Position numbers and translations under genes: made by a program. From assembly GCA_950295325.1 (NCBI GenBank), contig OX485807.1:41694440-41758439 (forward strand): a stretch of DNA of 64,000 nucleotides. Reading direction: 5' to 3'. Positions 46,851-59,665 of the stretch are shown here, piece by piece (the first letter of the stretch is position 1; every line of letters begins with the position of its first letter). Below the pieces are notes generated by a model, which saw only the letters and a program-made list of their open reading frames with translations, did not search any database and was not told the origin of the DNA. The DNA is from Polytrichum commune (lineage: Eukaryota > Streptophyta > Polytrichopsida > Polytrichales > Polytrichaceae).

Positions 46851-49581
46851 ATGGCGGAGAAGGAGAAGAGGAAAGTCGGGGAGCGAAGGAGTGCGCAAAG
46901 AATCAAACGCGTGTTGGCGGACACCACACCGAAGCACTTGGAGCAGCTGACGAAGCAGGCGAGGGCGTTGACGGGCGACGACGGCGAGGCAGACTTCCAA
47001 GAGTCGTCCATGGAGGTCATTCGGAAGAAGTTAGGACACTTGCAACAAAGACACTCCGTTTTGCGGGAGAAGCTTACATCCGCTAGCCCGCCACAGAAGT
47101 CGCTCGTGACAAGGCTTCAGGTATGTTGTGCAGAGGTGAAGTGAGTGAGCCCTTGTGATCGCTGAAACTGCCATCGAAGACCATCACTAATAAGGAAAAA
47201 TCTAGAGGATTATGATGCTAAATAAATTTTTTGGTGGCGTTTACACCATTCTGCATGCCGTGAAAGGGGCATAACAATAATGTAGGTGGAAATTAGCAAC
47301 AATTCTTCTTCCTAGAGAGCTCCTTTTTATGCAACATATCGAGCTTTCTCGATGTGGCAGGCAAGAAAATCGAATGCCAGGGTAATGCTGGTACTGTGAT
47401 TAGTGGAAATGAGTTTATAATCCATTTTGGTGGAGTTGTGGATCATATCTGATCAGTATTTATGGCACCAGATTCAGTTTGCATTGAAGATGTTATCGTG
47501 CAAGAGGGCTAGCAGTTTGTACTTCCTATCCACGGATATGTAGGAAACCTGTGCTAGGGTTTTACAATCCTTTTATCGAGATCAGTCGAATGACATCTTC
47601 AGGCGTGTCATGTTCGACATGATGTTCAAATGGTTGATTTATTTGGGAATATCATGGACCTCCTGGGTCTTTGGGATGATGCCCTGTAGCTGATCTTGGA
47701 AGTTGCGTAGTGCAAGTGGATTGCACTGATGATCGAGTTTCTTAGTCGGCCATGTATTTTTTTGTGATGGCTTGGGTAAGATTCCAAGTTGCTTTTTTAG
47801 TCTGCGTCGCTATTAGCAATAAACTGATACCAGGGCTTATTCTTCTTTCTGTTCAGGCAGAGTTTGAGTCAGGGGCAGAGGGTGAGCTTTTGGAGGGGGA
47901 GGCATGGAATGACAGTGTGATCAAGGAACTTCAGGAAAGAACCCATAGTAGTGGTGCTAGTGGCAGCGGACAAAATGAACAAGAAGCTACTACTGATGGA
48001 CAACAAGAAAACGGTGATGGACAACATGGTAAGAAACTGCATGCGCTGCAAGAAGCCATATTTCTGTTATGATGTTTTAGGGTTGTCATGTCACTTTAAT
48101 TTCATCCTGGTACTGAGTGTTAAGAGTGGCTGCAAGGAGTGAGAGGGTGCTCATGCACCGTATATCATTTTTCCCCCAAGCATTAGTGGCATACAAGAAA
48201 AGTAGGCATGGAGGGATTGAGATCCAAGGAGTTAAGGGCTATAGAGCTAGCTACCATTCTTGGAAATTTTGCTGCAGACCCAGGCATGTCTGCATCTCCT
48301 TCCTGTGAGAAATATTGTTATTCCTGGGCCCTCATGAAAGTTGTAGTATCTTGCCAATAATACTCACTTAGTTTCTAATTTCAGGTGCGGAGATAGTGAC
48401 ATATAAACTCAAGCGAAAGGTTATACATGGAATGAGAGGGGGCCACATAAACATACGCTTCGACACGACTTTTCAAGATGAGAAGTTTGAAAGCTACTAT
48501 TGTGTATTGTCTAGCAACTCACCCATGGATAAGCTGCATGTGACGGAGCATTCAATCCCTTTTTTCCTACCTGTCCGGGAGCTTGAAAAGGCGCACTTGG
48601 CAACCAGTCCCAAGGAGTTCATTGACTATATTGGTGACGTCCTGCAAGCTTATGTGTCGCGGCGCGAACAGGTGCATTTTCTTGTTGATGGCCAAGCTTT
48701 TTGGTTTTCCTGCTTTTGTGGAAATTAGTTCTTTACAGGTGCTTTGATGTTCATTTACTTTTCCTGCTGTAGAAATTGGCATTTGAAACCACTCAGTTGG
48801 GTCGTCACTTGGAAAATATGTATCCAGATGTCACTGGCTAAAATCATTTTTATGACCAAGGCTGTGTTTAGCTTGAATCGTGTGATGATTATTACCTAAT
48901 GGAGGGTTCTCGGCAGGTTAATTTGTTGAAGAAACTAAAGGGAGATCTGATAGGGGAGCTGTATCACAGCCTGTCATACAGCTTAATTGAGATCATGATG
49001 AAGGAGCCACATTGCCAGGTATATTTTTTGATATCTTCATGGTTGAACCTGGTTAATTTTCTTGAAGGTCTCTCCAGTGGGGTGTATGTTCCCTGGTTTT
49101 TGTTTTCCAAGCTAGTGGCATCTGATTTTTTGGTGGATCTCGAGTACGTTGGGCACCTTGGGTTTTGGCATCTTGCTTTAGAACCAGAGCTTTTTAACAT
49201 CAAAGTAATTTACACTACATTTAGGTCATATCGAAGATTTCTGGTGCGCGGTTTGAAATTCTCATCATATTGTAATTCCAGGTGGGTTTGAGTTTGGCAT
49301 ACTACAATTTGGAGTCAGAGCTTCCTACTCAAAGTACAATCACCGCCTGGCCCTTTTCTCCGGAGCTTGTTCCCCAACCTGTGGCTAAGAGACCTGGAAG
49401 GGCTTCTTTGAAAACTACTCTAGCATTCCGGCTACCTAAAGCTGAAGCTGTCCTGAGAACAATGCCTTTACCACAAGGATTTGAAGAATTTTTAGTTGAT
49501 TTGAGAAATACTCTTGGATTAGAACCTCCCATACTAGCAATCGAAGCTCCACCTGCTCCTATGGCGGAGGCACCCAATTGA
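46851..49581 (+). CDS. CENPO: Centromere protein O (CENP-O/Mcm21 family), 5 exons
   Basis: CENP-O belongs to the constitutive centromere-associated network that bridges centromeric chromatin and the outer kinetochore. Exons 46851-47120, 47857-48028, 48385-48671, 48917-49018 and 49282-49581 join in phase to give 376 aa. The N-terminus is basic with a predicted coiled coil (about residues 55-80, MEVIRKKLGHLQQRHSVL). An acidic/Gly/Gln-rich linker follows. The C-terminal half has the family RWD-like region: a YYCVLSSNSPMDKL strand, HSIPFFLPVRELE, FIDYIGDVLQAYVSRREQ and LYHSLSYSLIE, matching the plant family in order. All introns are GT-AG. The gene converges on the SMP/C2 gene downstream. The start is the first ATG in a purine-rich leader (AAGATGGCG). 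Confidence 0.85.
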
Positions 49582-50788
49582 CACAAATAGAAAGCATGTA
49601 CTGGAACAATTAAGTGTGCATGATATCTCTGGATCATCAATTGATGTTAAAAGCTACAAGCAATGTTTGTACCAGATGTTGGCAATACAAGACTAGGATC
49701 TTTAGCACTTAGGAATTGAAATCAAGAAGAGTTGTGTTGGTGGGTTTCTGAAAATTTTCCAAGTATTTGCATGAAACTTCTCAAATTGTTTATAGCTCAC
49801 TGCACAGCAACGACCCAGGCTCTTCACACTTGAAGGTTCACTAGTGTGCCACATGGCAACATGGCAATATACTGGAATCATTATGCTTGTAGCTTTCAAG
49901 TATTCTTAAGCTTTATACCCACAAGATTAAGGAGTTCTCCAAGGAAAATGCACATGCTTGTTGAGTGATGAGAAACGTTCAGCTTCTTGTGGAAAGCTTT
50001 CGAATGTTAACGAAAAACATGCCTAAAAGGACATTTTAATATGACGAACACACTAAAGTACAAATAGTTGTATACATGAGAGTACCAATTCCATCACCGA
50101 CCCATTTTGAACACCTTTTTCTTGCCCCAAGGTAGGTAGCTATATACTTCAAAATGAATACCGACGATTTTATTGGACACACTGGATGTGCTAAGTTTTT
50201 AAAAATTTGCATGAAATATTTGTAACAAGTTAAATACCCTCTTGCAGTTGAATTGCAGCTGCATTGATGTACCTCCTTCCAGGCTAAGAATGTCTTTATG
50301 GGAAAAAAGATGTATCCACTTGGGTCAAGGATATGCTGGCGACTCGGCCTGCACAGCATTAATTTACTGTGTCCGGCAGTTCCCTCTTTTCTAAAACATT
50401 ATTTCCCTTGGTCTTTTCTACAGTAGGTTACCTTTTGCCTCTTAGTTCTACCCAGAATATATATATATCAAATGAGACCATCTTGGGTTGCACATCTGTG
50501 AAACAAAAGACTGCTTGTTCATCAAGAGTTTGTTCACACTAAGTTTAACTACTTGTCTTCAGTGGTACCTGGAGTAACTGTGCAATCTAGTATGTATGTT
50601 CGAGAAAATCCTTGTAAGGAGATGCAGAGGTGCCATGTATGTTTAAAATTCCCCTTTTTATTGTAAGTAGATATAAGCTACTTACAATATGACATCCTGT
50701 ACACGTAAAAAAGGGTAAATTGGCTTTGACGTTTGAACTAATTAAATTAAAAAAAATCTTACAATCACAAAAATAGTATCCATGATTC
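49582..50788. other. Intergenic space between two convergent genes
   Basis: It contains the 3' UTRs of CENP-O (+) and the SMP/C2 gene (-), with a short (TA)n near 50458-50468. A GTAAGTAG..CTACTTAC-like hairpin lies near 50660-50690. No gene. Confidence 0.5.
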
Positions 50789-53700
50789 TCATGGATGCAA
50801 TGGGTTTGATATATGTAAACTACAACCAAGAATATAGGCAACAGTCGTGAAAACACACAACCAGACTAATGGATTACCCTCAGCTTTGGGGACCCGTTGT
50901 GCAGAATGATCTTCTGCACCTACTTCTGTGGCATAATTTTCATCAAAATCGCCCTTCAGAACAGATTTTGAAGATGCAGGCAACGTGGCTACGGTGGACA
51001 CTTCATTCACATCCTGCGGCATCCCTTGCAAGCTCCCATTCCCACCCCGAGTTGCACTCCCAGCAGCTTCTTCCTTCAATCTGCCTATACCATTTCCATC
51101 TTTTGTGAAATGTTGACTGCCCCTCTCAGAATCTGTATGTCTTTCTCCCTGAGACAGCACTTCATTTCCTGGATTATTGCTGTTCCTTCTACCCTGCCCC
51201 ATTGAATGCTTACGGTCCAAACGATGAGCTCTTGAAACAGCCCCATTCTGGTCTCTATTATGCACACTTTTAGCACTTCCATTCCTTTCATATCCCTTTT
51301 CACTCTTTGATGTTGAGGTTTTGGGGCTACTTGTTACCTCAACACTAGAATCCTCCCTGTATGTAGACAGGACTTCTACATCTTCTGTATTTTTTTTCCC
51401 CTTGCCACTGCCACCTTTGCCCTCCTCCCTCAGGCTGGCGGAAATCTCTTCTCCAAGACTGACTCCAATGTCTTCAACGCTTTCAGCACCTGAATCACCG
51501 TACACCTTTATGTATGGAGCAAAAGAACCATCTTCATCACCACTCTCCTCTGCGTCTTCATCAACGTAAGACTTGTATGTAAGAGCAAGGCGAACTCGTC
51601 CTGGAACCTTTTTAGCACCAAACGGTCCATCCCGTTTCAAATTCACCCACAACGTTCGAGGCACGCAATCCTGAAAACCAAAGAATACAATCAGTTGCCA
51701 CTGGGAAAATTACGCTCAAATACTGTGACTGGATGAGAACAAAGATATGCCAGCCACATAAAGTGGGAAGTAGAACACTTTAGGTTCTCCATTATCATTA
51801 TGCTTCTGGAAATATAGTAGGAACGTACTTAAGCATGTGTAAGGATATTCTTTCTATTCTTGCTTCAAGAGTAATTTTACAAGCTTCAAGGTCCGAAAGT
51901 ACATTTGTGAATGTCAAGCACAGTCGAGTGGCAAGCACTCATTAGTCGACACCTTGTTGTTGCCTATCTTTGGACACAAAGCCTTCTTCCATATTCCAAG
52001 ATTCAATTGAAGAGGTGCGTCCCAATAGAATCATTCTTAGGTTACTGGGATTATCAAGGAATTCTTCCATTTGCATTGGAACCTAAATAGGCTACTTAGG
52101 AATGCTAAAAACTGATTCTGTACCAGCGCAACATTGACCCATCTCTCACAATTGACTTCACACAAACCTGACATTGAGCAACTAATAACAAGACAGTAAA
52201 GTAGCTCCAGCTTTACATAATCCACGTGACATGCATTAAAAAAGTTGGCCATTATTACCTTTAGCTCTGCCAGGTTGATCTGGCAATAACCGATGTTTGG
52301 GTTGAGGGTGAGTGTGCTGTCCCGAACGCGAATCATCAATTTCTGCCGCCTTGGGTTTTCCACCAGGAACTGGAAATCCTGATTCCAGACGGGATCTTTG
52401 TGACCGGCCGGATGCGAGGTTTCCTTATTCCGTTTGCTCTCTAGAACCTGGTCTCCTAATGCAAGAATACAGTAAGGATTACTCCACCCTGTGAACCCGC
52501 GGATTGGCAAGTCGCGCGCATCACACACAGTTACTGATAGCTCCCCAACAAAAGCCTCACTGGGCTCCGCCTGTGGAAGTTTAGGCTCCGTGGTCCCTGT
52601 TTTCAAGAGATCCAAAACTCCTGAGGCAATGGACTCATCCATTTGCCCTGACTCTAAGGATGCTTCCATGGCCTCCACTGAATCCATCACATTTTGACCC
52701 TGTGGCATAAAATCAAAGGTGATGTGGCGTGGAAGGACAAGAAGCCGCGGAAGGTCGACTGTCAGCAGCTTTGACAGGAAATTTGACAGGAATGGGATGG
52801 AGAACAAGTTGACAACCCTGAAGGGCGCAAGGACCAACTTAATTGTTGGAAGTCGCACAAATGCAAGAGACAGTGTTCCCACGTAAGGTTTTACTGGAGC
52901 TAACCGAAGTTTCAACCAGAGCTCCGCATCCACATCCAGATCATACACTCCTACTGGAATCGACGTCTCCACACCCGCTTTCCCAAGCTTCAGTTTCAAC
53001 AAGCACCTTGCTCCTCCAGTGTAACGAAGCCCAAAATGATATTGCAGGTCATTTGCCCGCCTGGTCAGAGCAGTTCCCAAATTAGGTGACAGCTTCCAGC
53101 ATGCTCACAATCTCCAATATACTTGAAAGTATCGATGTTCAACAACACTTTAAGATAAAGGTAGCCTAGCAAACCATAACATATGAGCCAAGATAGGTAG
53201 TTGATCCAAATCTTTTTTTAGTTACAAATACAATGCAAAGCAATTGAAAGGAAGCAATCAAAATCCAGAATGGCATAGAGAAACAAACCACACATGCGGC
53301 AATAGCCAAATGATGGCAAGCCATTTGACCTGGGGCCATCCATAACAACGGGTCCACAAATCATAAGTGCGTTGACTCTGTGCAAACGTTATAGAGCTTG
53401 CAAACCATTTGAATCATTGTTCTGTGGATATCTAGGTTGAACCTGTGTATCAATAAGGGCACGTGTATGGGGTATAAAATACCCGACCCAGCTGTTGTCA
53501 CATCATTCAATACCAATATCGATACCCACTTGATATGTGCACATGTACCATTGCAAAATCCCACGGTGTCACCTGTATACCCTTTGACATCTTATGAATG
53601 TTATTAATACCGTGATGTGCCGGATCTCAAGTTCTAAGTTTTCTTTAAATACTGGTTCGGACTTGTGATTGTTACCTGGATGCACGGCGCTGCACATTTC

Positions 53701-54460
53701 TCACTATAAGAGGCTCACAGTCCAAATTCAGCTCTGCAATCTGCACCCTTTTCACATAGTCGGGCTTCCCGAGGTTGTCGATTGCAGGCTGCAACAGCTG
53801 AACCAGCCAAACTTCAAGGCTTCTCCTGTAAACCTTCCAGATTTTGTGAATCACCATGTTCACCCATTCCACAGATTCCTTCTGCCCCGGATTGGAACCC
53901 ATCTCCGGCATGACTGCAGTCCCCCTCTCCACAGCTGTATCTCTAAAGTAACGCTCCTCTAAGCACCAAAGCCTTGCAAGAATCCCCGCAAATAGGAAAG
54001 CAAACACCGCACCAATTGTAGCAAAAAGAAAGTCTCGAAGTGGACCAGCTGAAGGAAGAAAAGAAGTAGGGCGAGGAAGCGCCTGCTGCAGACAGACTCT
54101 CCTCTGTAGAATTGGCAGTAGAAGAACTCCTTTTCCTCCCCTAAATACATCTGAGCTTCTCAATTCAAGGCTCCTGAGATTCTTACCCATCCTCCGATTA
54201 CAAGGCTGATGATCTGTTCTACATGACTGAGACTTGATTACATGTCGTACTCTTACATATGATAAAACCCTAATTTGATGAGACTTAAGTAACTCAACAG
54301 AGTCATTACTCCTGTAGAAACTAGAAGAAAGTGGTTGTAAATTTGCAGTTTGTTGTTGCTTGCCATCAGGATGAGCCGGGAAGAACATCAAGGATGTTAA
54401 TGAATGTGGAGAAGAACTACTATGGTACAAACTTCTCGGCATTTGACATGTTTGCGCCAT
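50789..54460 (-). CDS. NTMC2T5: SMP- and C2-domain protein, NTMC2 type 5 (plastid/ER contact-site family), 3 exons
   Basis: Exons 53676-54460, 52259-53060 and 50789-51670 (minus strand) join in phase to 822 aa; the Arabidopsis relatives At1g50260/At3g19830 are about 675-690. Residues 1-130 are Ser/Arg-rich and could target plastids. A hydrophobic helix follows (FLFATIGAVFAFLFAGILA, about 143-161). The SMP lipid-transfer domain runs from VEWVNMVIHKIWKVY through NVQRRASRRANDLQYHFGLRYTG to VDLPRLLVLPRHITFDF. A C2 domain (VGELSVTVCDARDLP to RVRLALTYKSYV) spans the last intron. A long Ser/Asp/Gly-rich tail and a C-terminal hydrophobic segment (WLCVFTTVAYILGCSL) close the protein. The C2 Ca-binding loops lack most acidic residues: SNPY replaces SDPY. 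Lipid binding is therefore probably calcium-independent. Lipid transfer between membranes is known for SMP domains; the exact site here is inferred. Confidence 0.9.
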
Positions 54461-55479
54461 TGCAACTGGCGAATAAATCGAATCTTCACCAAAAGTGCAT
54501 CATCACTTTGAAAACTCCCCGGCAACTTAGTATCACCTGGACACCTGGGGAATCACTACATTCCTTAATACCAAATCCCAGATGTCATATAGCCTATTAA
54601 AAACCAACGGCGTTCTTTCCAGTAACACTCCAGGTTCGAGGCTAAACTCAGCTGCTGTGATTCTTCTCTGCTGTGAAACTAAAGGCTCCAGAAACTCACT
54701 CTTACGCGGCTGAGCCATTAGGAAAAAAAGTAAATTAGCTAAAATTCAAGGCTCATCAACACTTAGAGCCCCAAAAGAATCATCACAGTCGAATCACAAA
54801 GGTGGAAAGAAAGAATCCTCCGCAAGTATTGCCGAGGTTAATCTCAGAGAATGCCAAATTCCTCAGTGACGAGATGAAATTCTGCATCAAAATTGAAGGG
54901 TAACTCCAAAGCAGCGATTCTCCCCACCTCTCTCTGTCCCCCCCTTCTGATGGTGATACCCGATCATCTCCGACGATGTCTCCTGTAACCTCCGCCACCA
55001 CATCCTCGAACACATGTCCTGCATTCCTTCTTCTCTATTTTGAACTTCTTCCTTTCTATATCTTCTTTAGGTGCTACGAAGTGCGAAGTCCAACCTTAAA
55101 CGCCATCCTCCCAGCCACGAATTGCGATCCAGCATAACTTGTTTTGTTCCCACTTGCAAAAACAAAACAAAACAACCTGGCTACTCAGCGACTCCCGTCA
55201 CGAATCACCGCAATCGTTAACTCATCGCGAAACCTCATCCAGCTCCGCATCAAACGCCTCACAATATTCCCGCCCCTCCGTTGAAAATGCCTTGAAAACT
55301 TCTGCGGAATGCTTCGCCATCGTAATCTCGAGCACACTCAACGAGGAGCTCCCCGCGCCCCACAATCTTCCTACACGTAGATCTCATATATCTACAACAC
55401 TAGTACATCCCCTGTCAATCCTCAATCAGCTGGACCTGTACATCTGGCAGATTATGTTCACCAACCTTAAGAACTCCAC
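54461..55479 (-). promoter_or_regulatory. 5' region of the SMP/C2 gene
   Basis: Probable 5' UTR and promoter on the minus strand. Two short minus-strand frames with their own starts (54533-54718 and 54783-55013) lie upstream of ATG 54460 and could act as upstream ORFs or be chance. A pyrimidine-rich stretch (55020-55070) is the purine-rich strand of the leader. Nothing else is recognised. Confidence 0.4.
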
Positions 55480-55856
55480 TAAATATAATATTTAGTGCCA
55501 TATGGTTTTTATGTCACTGTGGTAACTTTCTAGATGACACTTCCTATGAATAAGTGAACAAATAATGTCGTGGATGATGGATGAGTTCATCCATTGGCCA
55601 AAAACCCTACCTTCTCTTGTCAGCAACTTGTGATGAAACATTGTCATGGGTAATTGAAATTTGGATGAAAAAGTAACTTGGTAAGTGGTAGTAATTGCAA
55701 CACTATAAATCTATAATCACCCAAAAAGTTTACGAGGAATGACAAAGAATGTTGGGTTAACATTTAGTGTTGGTGACTCTATACCGTGGTTTACAATTAA
55801 TATTGAGCAAGACAATTAGAATTGGTGACACTAACTATCATTTTTAGTGTAGTATG
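55480..55856. repeat. Dispersed repeat (family 2, copy B)
   Basis: The partner of 14007-14360, with AATATTTAGTGCCATATGG on the left and ATTTTTAGTGTAGT on the right. A sequence to its left (GTACATCCCCTGTCAATCCTCAATCA, about 55403-55428) recurs to its right at about 55939-55965, so the element lies between duplicated host segments. Confidence 0.6.
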
Positions 55857-56130
55857 TGGGGACATTGAAGAGGATAAAATTCAGGACCACTGTAGAATGT
55901 ATCAGGATTGTACATGTAAGACTGGCATATGTTCACCCTTGGTACATCCTTTACCAATCCTCAATCAACCATTTTCTGTGTATCCAGGAGAAAATGTCAG
56001 TCCGTCAACTTTGAGAAGTAGCCTGTGGGGACGTTTGAGGAGGATAAAACCCAGAACTGGTGCCCTATGTACGAAGGGTGTACATATACGTACCAGATAT
56101 TTCTTCCCCGTATATGTACCGGTAAAGTAG
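55857..56130 (+). repeat. Diverged tandem duplication (period about 165-170 bp)
   Basis: GTGGGGACATTGAAGAGGAT..CAGGA..TGTACATG at about 55855 is repeated as GTGGGGACGTTTGAGGAGGA..CCCAG..TGTACATA at about 56022. No coding function is recognised. Confidence 0.55.
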
Positions 56131-56233
56131 ATTTGGGCGAGGATAACTCAGGTCCACCACCATTGGCTAGATCCGGGACGCGTGGGCTCCATGGGGACCA
56201 CGTGCGAAGCAGGGATCTCGCCACGTGTCCTGC

Positions 56234-56262
56234 ACTGCCTTGCCTTGCCTTGCCTTGCCTTT
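56234..56262 (+). repeat. (CCTTG)n microsatellite
   Basis: About five CCTTG units occur in a row. A TTC/TTATTC microsatellite lies further on at about 56741-56774. Confidence 0.85.
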
Positions 56263-57270
56263 GCATTGGGTGTAAAGTTTAGAGTGAGGTTATAGGTCAA
56301 CAATGTGGCCACTCGCCATGCTAATTTGGTGTCACATTGGCAAAGCCTTTTGGACTCTATACAAAAGTTGGTTGCATCATCGCAATCTCAACGGCAAATG
56401 TGTCATGTCACTTTATGACACGTGCATGCCATGTTGGGATAGCCAAGTTGCTTCTTGTCACAATAGGACTTCGCATGTGATGATGGTCGAAAGCCCAAAG
56501 AATAATGCTACTTCATTAGACTACATATGCACACCCTAAACTCCATAATACCAACCTCCATAATGTCACTCACTCTCTAATATCCCGAAACCCTAGGGAA
56601 CGGATGTTCGTAGTTCAAATCTCACTCCTCATTGTTGCCTTTTTCATCCTTATATCACAAATTTTGTCATTAATGCAAACCGCCAAAGAAGTCAACCCAT
56701 GCATTCGCATTATGCCATGTGTCAATATGTGGAGTGTCGCCTTCTTATTCTTATTCTTCTTCTTCTTCTTCCTCTTATGCCACTTTTTGATGTTGGTGCA
56801 TGGATATGCCACATCGTCTGGGAAGGCCAAGTGGAGTGGACCACACCACACCATTAAAATGTTGCACTTTATTTTGTTCCATAGTGTCACATGCTACACT
56901 AATTCTATAGTATCACGCATCCATGTTAACACTTCAAAACTCCGTAATATCACGTGCACTTTGGTTGCCACATGTGTGATACTACGGAGTTTAGAGTGTA
57001 CTAACCAGCGGGAGGAAGGTGGATGGTAAGGGTTAGTTTCCATGTAGGCCACTCACCCACTAGATGTTTACAAAGCATAATCGGTATGTTTATGAATAGA
57101 ATCCAGAAGTTATGAATGAAGTGTTTTCTATGTAGCACACGTAGATGAGCAACCAGTTATGTGATCCACACAAATGGCCATTGAGCATATTCTATATCAT
57201 TGTGATCAATTGCTAGTGTCCAAAGATATTTTTGGGCATAATCGGTCAAAATCCTAGTGTTTCCAAGTCC
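56263..57270. other. Intergenic DNA without a recognised gene
   Basis: Short anonymous frames only (up to 141 codons at 56604-57029, low complexity, Phe-rich across the TTC microsatellite). The last 45 bp are the left part of the 57-kb paralogue of 14405-14600. Confidence 0.35.
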
Positions 57271-57617
57271 AACTACACTAAATATGATATTTAGTGTTAG
57301 ATAAACTAAATACGAACACTACACTAAATATCACTAACCCTATGAAAGTAAGTAACATTAAATGTAAACTCAAACACTAAATATCATCTATGGTAATATG
57401 TGAAAGTTACATGCATGAATTTAGTGTTTAGTAAGAAAGAGGTGGCAACAAGGAAGGCGATTGACTGTTTCCAGGAAAGAGGTGGCAACAAGGAAGACGG
57501 CGGCGGCGCATTTATGTCTAACACTAATTATCAAAGAATTGAAAATTAGTGTTGAACATAGTAGGGTGGTAAAACACTAAATCTAATCAAACACTAAATA
57601 TCATATTTTGTGTAGTT
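57271..57617. mobile_element. 347-bp MITE with AACTACACTAAATATGATAT ends
   Basis: The left end AACTACACTAAATATGATAT and the complement of the right end, AACTACACAAAATATGATAT, pair over about 30 bp. The terminal motif (ACTAAATATNATATTTAGT) is itself palindromic and recurs inside. The paralogous segment at 14405-14600 is the unfilled site. It may be related to repeat family 2 (14007, 55480), which has ATTTAGTG ends. Non-coding. Confidence 0.8.
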
Positions 57618-59239
57618 ACATGTTGAGATCTTTTGATTTTTCTTCATGAACTTGAGGTATATTCTATAGGTTCTTCTAAAATGATTAGTAATTATCTTGA
57701 AGTCTTGCATTGAAACCCGTTATTACTCTAACTCAACCAATTCATTTCTAACCAGCAGTTGGTTCTCCCTATTCATTATCGATTGTAACATATTTCACAC
57801 AGATTTTCTTGAATGTGGATACATTAAATTCAAACTACTATGCCCCTCAGCCAATGTGGCAAAAAAAAAACATCAAATTCTAAGCATCACATTAGCTATG
57901 ATATCACGGTAGAGTGCATTGGCACATTAGCATTGAACCCTCTCTCAATCTAATGGATTGGAAACTCCAAGGTGGCATATCATCCGGTGCAAATGTGCTT
58001 ACTAACCTCAAGCTTGCGCTAAGGACTCTAGCATAACTTAATTCCCATTCTCACCATAGTGTGGTAAAGAATAACAAACGAATATTTTAACCTCGTCCTA
58101 TATTAGCCACCAATTACCACGTTTCAAAATCTTGAGAATGTGAAGGAAAGGATGGGGAACCATGGCTTTCACCTATCTTGAGAAAAAACTACCTCACACC
58201 AAGCCCAAGAAGAGCCAATGCAACAATTATTAACTTCAACCATGATCAGTTGCATGTCCATTCCAATATTTTGATCTACTTACTCCAGATACTTTATCAC
58301 ATTTACCTTGACATATGGTATTTACATGTCATGTACTGTAGTTGTTGAATCAGAAAACAATACATAGTCCTTGCAAAGTTTATCATTTTAATAAAGAAAC
58401 GATTAAGTCATGAAACAATTCTCAAAAGAATGTGTGAAGTTGCAAGCAGGCATTGGTTGAAACGCATCCTGGGCAATGACACTTTCTAACAGATTTGGTT
58501 ATCTACAATTAAAAAATTCAACTGATTGAAGAAGTTATGAACTCATGTCATATGAGTGTCCCACACTTATTTGTGAGTAACATTGGATTTAGAATGGGAG
58601 CCTTGTCACAACTTTGTACAGGTTCTCTTCATTCCTTCACATTTCTGAGGATGTGTGGGGCATCCTTCATGCCGTTGCTTGAGTTGTGTACATAAAGAGC
58701 TCATCATATTCATATTAGGATATACAAAAGCAATATGTTGCTAAATTAGATATGGCAGATTCCTTTAAATGTAAAGGCAGTAAAGGAATCATTGTGACAG
58801 ATATATAAAGGTACATATTTGTAATGAGACATGAAAACCTAAAGCTTTTTGCTTTGGAAATTGTACCGAAGTACCTCCTGTTGACAAGGGGAAGACCGGT
58901 TTCACTGGCTCAAAATCTGGTCCCATCATGGAGTGTTCAAGTCGTAAACAGGTACTTCATCATAAAGTAGAAAATGCATTATGTTACTGAAGCAATAGCA
59001 AGGCCAGAAGGCCGGAAGCAAAAGATCCTATAACCAGAAGCAAATGAAACGCTTGGAATGCTTGCGAATTGAATGTCTAAACAACTCTACTGCAATATGT
59101 AAAATATCCTCATGCATTGTCATCTTAACTGAGTTGCTAATATTCCAATCCTGTTTGATACGTTAGTGTGGATTCTACCACCCCTATTTATCATGCGAGT
59201 CCTTGAAAAACTACAAAACCCCATACCCAGTCGCATTCA
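57618..59239. other. Intergenic DNA without a recognised gene
   Basis: The first 150 bp continue the paralogue of 14460-14600. Around 58860-58960 the minus strand gives a short open stretch with a protein-like look (KPVFPLSTGG) but no flanking exons. Nothing firm. Confidence 0.3.
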
Positions 59240-59665
59240 TTAACTTGCATAAACAATGTCACATTTCATTTTCCAAAATCCCACGCATTCTGCAGTCCTC
59301 TGAAACATCAGAAATCCATAAGAAACTTCGTTGTTTATTGATTACATACTGTGTCGGGTGAATACTGAAAACTGAGCTTCTTAGAGCTCAAGAGAAACAT
59401 GTGTAGTCTTTGAAGTTCTCCTGTCAAAGCAACCATGTCCGCCTTGCATTTTATGGACTTGCATAAACAGGTTCGGATTGAACTATACAAAAATCCACAA
59501 ATATTGCAGCCCTCTGAAACATCACATATTCATAAGAAACCTCGTTGTTTATGTACATGCTGTGTTGAGGGAGTTGGGTCATCACTGAAAATCGAGTTCC
59601 TCGCAGCCTAGGAGAAACTCGTGAAGTCTTCACAGTTTCCTGTCAAACCAACCATTTTCACCTTG
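59240..59665. repeat. Tandem duplication, period about 214 bp
   Basis: ACTTGCATAAACA, TGCAG(T/C)CCTCTGAAACATCA, CATAAGAAAC(T/C)TCGTTGTTTA and CCTGTCAAA(G/C)CAACCAT occur twice in order, with TGCAG at 59291 and 59505. The copies have diverged. It lies about 1 kb 3' of the EXORDIUM-like gene. Confidence 0.75.

Noticed and set aside
58860-58960. Minus-strand exon-like stretch (KPVFPLSTGG)
   Set aside because: Too short, no matching exons nearby, and no family recognised.
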